This document shows positions 6,174 through 9,849 of a stretch of DNA of 9,849 nucleotides, piece by piece. Position numbers and translations under genes: made by a program. The notes beneath the pieces were generated by a model. The model saw nothing but the letters and a program-made list of their open reading frames with translations, did no database searches and had not been told where the DNA came from. The DNA comes from Corynebacterium sp. Its GTDB lineage: Bacteria; Actinomycetota; Actinomycetes; Mycobacteriales; Mycobacteriaceae. Each line of letters opens with the position of its first letter. Position 1 is the first letter of the stretch. Location: positions 1 through 9,849 of the forward strand of contig NZ_JAPJNQ010000078.1 in NCBI RefSeq assembly GCF_030826625.1, written 5' to 3'.

Positions 6174-7778
6174 TTAATTGCTGCGCGCTGCAATCGTCGG
6201 CAAGCCCAAGCTCACCCCCACGGGTGCTGTACTTGGGGTTTTTCCTGCGCTCGACATATCGCCAGCTTTCGTACGACGATGCTGACTGACACCTCCATCA
6301 GCAATCAGGAAGTATGGCTTTGCTGCTGTCACCGTCGTAACCACGACATCGCCGGGACGAATCTCGCCGTCGAGATTCCCCCGAGGATCGAAGTGCACCA
6401 ACCGGCCATCGCGGGCTCGTCCGGATAGGCGGTTCGTCTTGTCATTTTTGCGACCGCCACCGGCTTGCACCAGCAGTTCGACGTCACTACCGATAAGCGC
6501 CTGATTGTCTTCCAGCATGATCTCGTCTTGCAAAGCAACGAGGCGCTCAAAGCGGTCTTGCACGATCTCTTTCGGCACTTGCTGTTCCATGTCGGCAGCG
6601 GGAGTGCCCGGGCGCGGTGAATATTGGAAAGTGAACGCTGAAGAAAAGCGAGCGCGCCTAACGATGTCCATGGTGCCTTGGAAATCTTCTTCTGTCTCGC
6701 CCGGAAAGCCCATGATGATGTCGGTAGTAATCGCAGCTCCCGGAATTTTTTCGCGTGCCTCATCAACGATGCGCATGAATTTTTTGGTGCGGTAGGAACG
6801 CCGCATATCTTTGAGCACCTTATCTGAGCCAGACTGCAGCGGCATGTGTAACTGTGGGCAAATCACCGGGTACTGTGCCATAACGTCGATGACATCACTA
6901 GTAAATTCTGCTGGGTGTGGGCTGGTAAAACGCAAGCGATCCAGGCCTTCGATCTGCGCACAAGCCGCCAATAATTTAGAAAACGCGCTGCGATCCCGCT
7001 TGAGATCTGGGTCAACAAAGTTAACTCCATAGGCGTTGACGTTTTGCCCCAGAAGAGTGACTTCACTCACTCCTTGTTCAACGAGAGCTTTGACTTCAGC
7101 AAGGATATCGCCAGGACGACGGTCAATTTCTTTGCCTCGTAGTGAGGGCACAATGCAGAACGTGCAGGTGTTATTGCAACCGACGGAAATCGAAACCCAA
7201 CCGGAATAGGCCGATTCGCGTTTGGCTGGCAAGACGGACGGAAAATCTTCCAACGCATCAACGATTTCTACCTGTGCTTGCTCGTTGTGGCGTGCACGTT
7301 CTAGCAATGTCGGCAGCGACCCCATGTTATGAGTGCCGAACACGGCATCCACCCACGGGGCGTTATCCAGGACAGCATCTTTGTCTTTTTGTGCCAAACA
7401 TCCGCCCACGGCAATCTGCATGCCAGGGTGGTTTTGTTTCGTCTTTTTCAAATTACCTAGGGTGCCGTACAAGCGTTGGTCAGCGTTTTCGCGCACCGCA
7501 CAGGTGTTGAACACGATGAGGTCGGGCTCCACCGGAGCTTGTTCCGAGTTATCAGAGCCGCTGTTAGCACCATACTCTGCCGCGGATACATAGCCAGCAT
7601 CTTCTAATAGGCCGGCCAATCGCTCCGAGTCATGCACGTTCATTTGGCAGCCGAATGTGCGCACTTCATAGGTGCGTGGGCGATCAGCATTGAACTCGCC
7701 AGCACCATTGGTAGTCACATCAATCGCTGATTGCCGCATTTCGGTAGTATTTTCCCTATTCTCGTTGCGCATGCTCAC
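6174..7778 (-). CDS. miaB: tRNA-2-methylthio-N6-dimethylallyladenosine synthase MiaB
   Basis: MiaB is a radical-SAM methylthiotransferase that converts i6A37 (made by MiaA) to ms2i6A37 in tRNA. The 534 residues contain the N-terminal UPF0004 domain with the auxiliary [4Fe-4S] cysteines Cys44 (TFGCQMN), Cys93 (NTCAVRENA) and Cys127 (VGGCLAQ). The radical-SAM triad Cys201-x3-Cys205-x2-Cys208 lies in GCNNTCTFCIVPSLRGKE. LLGQNVNAYG (242-251), PLQSGSDKVLK (313-323), MGFPGETEEDF (356-366) and FQYSPRPGTPAA (384-395) are family motifs, and a TRAM domain spans about 429-492. It is longer than the E. coli type because of a Ser/Asn-rich loop (67-84) and a 40-residue tail ending in VGVSLGLPTIA. The GTG at 7778 is followed in frame by ATG at 7772. 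A TACAAT box lies 8 nt upstream of the GTG and there is no Shine-Dalgarno, suggesting a leaderless message. Confidence 0.97.
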   Translation of the reverse strand: MSMRNENRENTTEMRQSAIDVTTNGAGEFNADRPRTYEVRTFGCQMNVHDSERLAGLLEDAGYVSAAEYGANSGSDNSEQAPVEPDLIVFNTCAVRENADQRLYGTLGNLKKTKQNHPGMQIAVGGCLAQKDKDAVLDNAPWVDAVFGTHNMGSLPTLLERARHNEQAQVEIVDALEDFPSVLPAKRESAYSGWVSISVGCNNTCTFCIVPSLRGKEIDRRPGDILAEVKALVEQGVSEVTLLGQNVNAYGVNFVDPDLKRDRSAFSKLLAACAQIEGLDRLRFTSPHPAEFTSDVIDVMAQYPVICPQLHMPLQSGSDKVLKDMRRSYRTKKFMRIVDEAREKIPGAAITTDIIMGFPGETEEDFQGTMDIVRRARFSSAFTFQYSPRPGTPAADMEQQVPKEIVQDRFERLVALQDEIMLEDNQALIGSDVELLVQAGGGRKNDKTNRLSGRARDGRLVHFDPRGNLDGEIRPGDVVVTTVTAAKPYFLIADGGVSQHRRTKAGDMSSAGKTPSTAPVGVSLGLPTIAARSN

Positions 7779-7786
7779 GGGTTGTC

Positions 7787-7792
7787 ATTGTA
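7787..7792 (-). promoter_or_regulatory. miaB -10 box (TACAAT)
   Basis: TACAAT on the minus strand is a near-ideal corynebacterial -10 hexamer. Its 3' end is 8 nt before the miaB GTG, so the predicted transcription start falls at or within about 2 nt of the start codon. At 17-nt spacing the -35 region reads TATGAA, a weak match, as is common in this group. This is the best-supported promoter in the window. Confidence 0.55.
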
Positions 7793-7886
7793 GTGACCAG
7801 CACCGTGAGTTCATAACGGACCTTCTGGGTGCTTTGAAGCAGCGAGGAGCAGATTACGGTAATTACGACTGAACTGCGCTTTCCAG

Positions 7887-8810
7887 CTAGACCGCGGCTG
7901 GCTGCTGACTAGTTTTATATTTATTACGTCGGTTTTTGCGCCAGCGGGCCAGCAACGACGACGGATAGTCTCCAGGATTACCAAGAGCAGCTGTGAGTCG
8001 GTCGAGGAAGACTGCAAGAATTACCACTGCTAAACCAGCTTCCAAGCCTTGCGCAAGATTCAAGGTGGAAATTGCAGAAACAACCTCTTTTCCGAGGCCA
8101 TCCGCACCGACCATTCCTGCGATCACGGCCATCGATAGCGACAACATGATGATTTGGTTGATGCCCGCCATAATCGACGGCATCGCCAGTGGTAGTTCAA
8201 TACCGCGTAGGATCTGTCGATCAGTTGCACCATAAGAACGCCCTGCTTCCACGGTTTCAGCGTCTACGTGGCGAATACCAAGTTCGGTCATCCGCACTCC
8301 GGGCGCGAGCGCGAAAATAATCGTTGAAAAGGTTCCGGGAACCACGCCAATGGAAAAGAACATCACTGCTGGCAGCAGGTAAACAAAAGCCGGCATGGTT
8401 TGCATAAAGTCCAAGATTGGGCGCACGAGTGCAGAAACCCGGTCGTTTTTCGCCGCCCAAATACCAACCGGGATTGCAATGACGACCGCGACCAGGGTGG
8501 CTATGATTACCAACGCCATCGTGTCGAGCATTTGTTCCCATTGACGCATGCCCATCACAAGCAGAAAAGTCAATGTGACACCAATGGCCAAACGCCCGGA
8601 GCGAAGCAGCCAGCCTGCCAACGCGAAAATGATCAGCAACACGAAGGCTGGTATCGCTTTCAGACCGTCGGCTAGCCCTTCCACTAAAAACCGGGTGATT
8701 GTAGAAAACACCTCAAAAACAAACGATGCATTCTCACGTAACCACATCAGGGCATCATCGCCCCAGCTGCCCAGTGGAATGCGTGGAATCAATTCTTCAC
8801 TCGTCGCCAT
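7887..8810 (-). CDS. proW: Glycine betaine/proline-type ABC transporter permease ProW
   Basis: ProW is the membrane subunit of an osmoprotectant importer and pairs with the ProV ATPase encoded just upstream. The 307 residues have a polar, probably cytoplasmic N-terminus (1-50) and about seven hydrophobic segments (52-70, 75-89, 97-120, 139-158, 161-178, 217-236, 256-275). The EAA-type coupling loop, EAGRSYGATDRQILRGIELPLA (188-209), docks with the ATPase. RPILDFMQTMPAFVYLLPAVMFF (130-152) is characteristic of the ProW/OpuAB family. The ATG at 8810 shares its A with the TAA of proV (TAATG), and AAGGGTGGA lies 5 nt upstream, so translation is coupled. The tail is short and basic (RWRKNRRNKYK). 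No substrate-binding domain is fused and no proX follows; the next gene downstream is miaB after 108 bp. Confidence 0.94.
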   Translation of the reverse strand: MATSEELIPRIPLGSWGDDALMWLRENASFVFEVFSTITRFLVEGLADGLKAIPAFVLLIIFALAGWLLRSGRLAIGVTLTFLLVMGMRQWEQMLDTMALVIIATLVAVVIAIPVGIWAAKNDRVSALVRPILDFMQTMPAFVYLLPAVMFFSIGVVPGTFSTIIFALAPGVRMTELGIRHVDAETVEAGRSYGATDRQILRGIELPLAMPSIMAGINQIIMLSLSMAVIAGMVGADGLGKEVVSAISTLNLAQGLEAGLAVVILAVFLDRLTAALGNPGDYPSSLLARWRKNRRNKYKTSQQPAAV

Positions 8811-9849
8811 TAGCGTCCACCCTTGTGGCTAGTTTCTGCTTCACTGAATCGTGGTTCGCTCGCCGCCGCTGCCAGCAGGTCTGCCTGAGTAATTATGCCT
8901 TGTATCTCGCCGTTGTCTTGCTTGACGACGAGCGGTTGCACGTTGTGTGCAGAGCGAGCGAATAGTTGTCCTATCGGCGTATTCGTTGGCACGACGGCAC
9001 CACCACCGTGTGCACTGCCATCGTTGACAGTGAGGCTTTCGACGAATGCATCTTCGCCTTCTGAGGGCTGCCTGCAAATGTCACCGGCAACCAACACACG
9101 GGAACGATCAATGTCCTGAATGAATTGCGCAACGTAGTCATTGGTTGGTTTGCGCAAGATCTCGCCGGCAGTACCGATTTGTTCGATACGTCCGTCACGC
9201 ATCATGGCAATCCGATCACCGAGACGCATCGCTTCGTTGAGATCGTGGGTGATAAACAGGACTGTTTTGCCGAGCTCTCGCTGCAGATGCAGCAGGTGGT
9301 CTTGCATTTCTTTTCTGATTAGTGGGTCTAAGGCGGAAAATGCCTCATCCATTAATAAGATATTGGTGTCATTCGCTAGTGCTCGGGCAAGCCCGACTCG
9401 TTGTTTCATCCCTCCCGAAAGCTCATCTGGACGGTAGTGGGCCCAGCCTTCTAAGCCGACCATGCGCAGTGCTTCGTTGGCTTTGGCTTCACGTTCAGAT
9501 TTGTTGATCCCTCTTATTTCCAAGCCGTATGCTGCATTTTCTCCGACGCTCCGGTGTGGCAACAATGCAAAATTTTGAAATACCATCGAGATGTTGTTGC
9601 GCCGTACCGCGCGAAGCTCGGATTCTGCCATATCGGTGATGAGCCGACCATCCAGCATAAGTTCACCGGCCGTCGCTGGGTGCAGCCCATTGACCATGCG
9701 AATCAGCGTAGATTTACCGCTGCCGGATAAGCCCATGACGACGAATACTTCGCCGGGAGTGATATCGAAGCTGGCATCGATAACCGCGGCGGTCAAGCCC
9801 TGGTCGCGAAGCTCTTCGCGGCTGGTCCCGTTCTGGAGAGCTGCTACAC
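8810..9849 (-). CDS. proV: Glycine betaine/proline-type ABC transporter ATPase ProV (5' end off window)
   Basis: ProV is the cytoplasmic ATPase that drives the ProW permease. The frame stays open from the stop at 8812-8810 to the right edge (345 residues visible), so the true start is outside; the TTG at 9796 is internal, because the residues before it (ALQNGTSREELRDQG) match the ProV N-terminal helix. Counting from that TTG, Walker A GLSGSGKST is at 22-30, the Q-loop FQNFALLPH at 73-81, the signature LSGGMKQR at 126-133, Walker B ILLMDEAFSALDP at 146-158, and the H-loop FITHDLNEAMR at 181-191. The C-terminal regulatory tail (230-328) shows one recognisable CBS-like module (NVQPLVVKQDNGEIQGIITQADLL). 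The first CBS half is short and poorly conserved, making the tail about 25 residues shorter than in E. coli ProV as I recall it. Only about 25 N-terminal residues should be missing. Confidence 0.94.
   Translation of the reverse strand, partial: VAALQNGTSREELRDQGLTAAVIDASFDITPGEVFVVMGLSGSGKSTLIRMVNGLHPATAGELMLDGRLITDMAESELRAVRRNNISMVFQNFALLPHRSVGENAAYGLEIRGINKSEREAKANEALRMVGLEGWAHYRPDELSGGMKQRVGLARALANDTNILLMDEAFSALDPLIRKEMQDHLLHLQRELGKTVLFITHDLNEAMRLGDRIAMMRDGRIEQIGTAGEILRKPTNDYVAQFIQDIDRSRVLVAGDICRQPSEGEDAFVESLTVNDGSAHGGGAVVPTNTPIGQLFARSAHNVQPLVVKQDNGEIQGIITQADLLAAAASEPRFSEAETSHKGGR
8816..8824 (-). promoter_or_regulatory. Ribosome binding site of proW
   Basis: AAGGGTGGA on the minus strand lies 5 nt before the proW ATG, inside the last codons of proV. 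It is the clearest Shine-Dalgarno near a minus-strand start in this window and fixes the proW start, in contrast to the other starts, most of which lack one. Confidence 0.6.

Noticed and set aside
6087..6428. Plus-strand ORF of 113 codons with a hydrophobic N-terminus
   Set aside because: Most of it is antisense to the miaB 3' end, it starts with TTG without a ribosome site, and the Cys/His-rich remainder resembles noise. Kept only as a low-interest finding.
7779..7886. Terminator or small RNA between proW and miaB
   Set aside because: Only very short inverted repeats (TGCTT/AAGCA, ATTAC/GTAAT) are seen, without adequate loops or T tracts.
9796..9796. TTG at 9796 as the start of proV
   Set aside because: The frame continues open to the window edge and the residues before the TTG match the ProV N-terminal helix, so the real start is outside.

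Overview
The window looks like a chromosomal segment of a mid-GC actinobacterium of the Corynebacterium group. The evidence is the gene order dapF - (LigB-like protein) - miaA with a DUF349 gene, a small membrane protein gene and miaB nearby. From memory this matches the mycobacterial block around Rv2726c to Rv2733c. GTG and TTG starts, and candidate -10 boxes lying only 7-8 nt from start codons, also fit this group. The species cannot be named from the sequence alone.

Layout: (1) 1-521, minus strand: the N-terminal 173 residues of diaminopimelate epimerase (dapF), running off the left edge. (2) 522-701: a spacer with two separate direct-repeat sets, a 15-bp pair over the probable dapF promoter and a 28-bp tandem unit that runs into the miaA stop codon. 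(3) 702-2518, minus: miaA and an upstream LigB-like protein gene, joined by a 4-bp ATGA overlap and so probably one operon. (4) 2519-2713: a divergent intergenic region. (5) 2714-5391, plus: a DUF349 coiled-coil protein gene and a tandem GNAT-fold acetyltransferase-like gene. (6) 5388-6050, minus: a four-helix membrane protein gene that overlaps the GNAT gene tail to tail by 4 bp. (7) 6174-7778, minus: miaB. (8) 7887-9849, minus: proW and the 5'-incomplete proV, an ABC importer for glycine betaine/proline-type compatible solutes that runs off the right edge.

Functionally, the window holds both enzymes of the ms2i6A37 tRNA modification (MiaA prenylates A37, MiaB methylthiolates it), a lysine/peptidoglycan precursor enzyme (DapF), an osmoprotectant importer and four poorly characterised actinobacterial proteins between them. 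No RNA gene, insertion sequence, integrase, CRISPR array or origin was recognised. Most of the window is ordinary core genome. The items most worth a second look are the two repeat sets at the dapF/miaA junction, the apparently leaderless minus-strand starts, the LigB-like protein without the usual metal-binding histidine, the GNAT protein with one degenerate half, and a ProV with a shortened regulatory tail.
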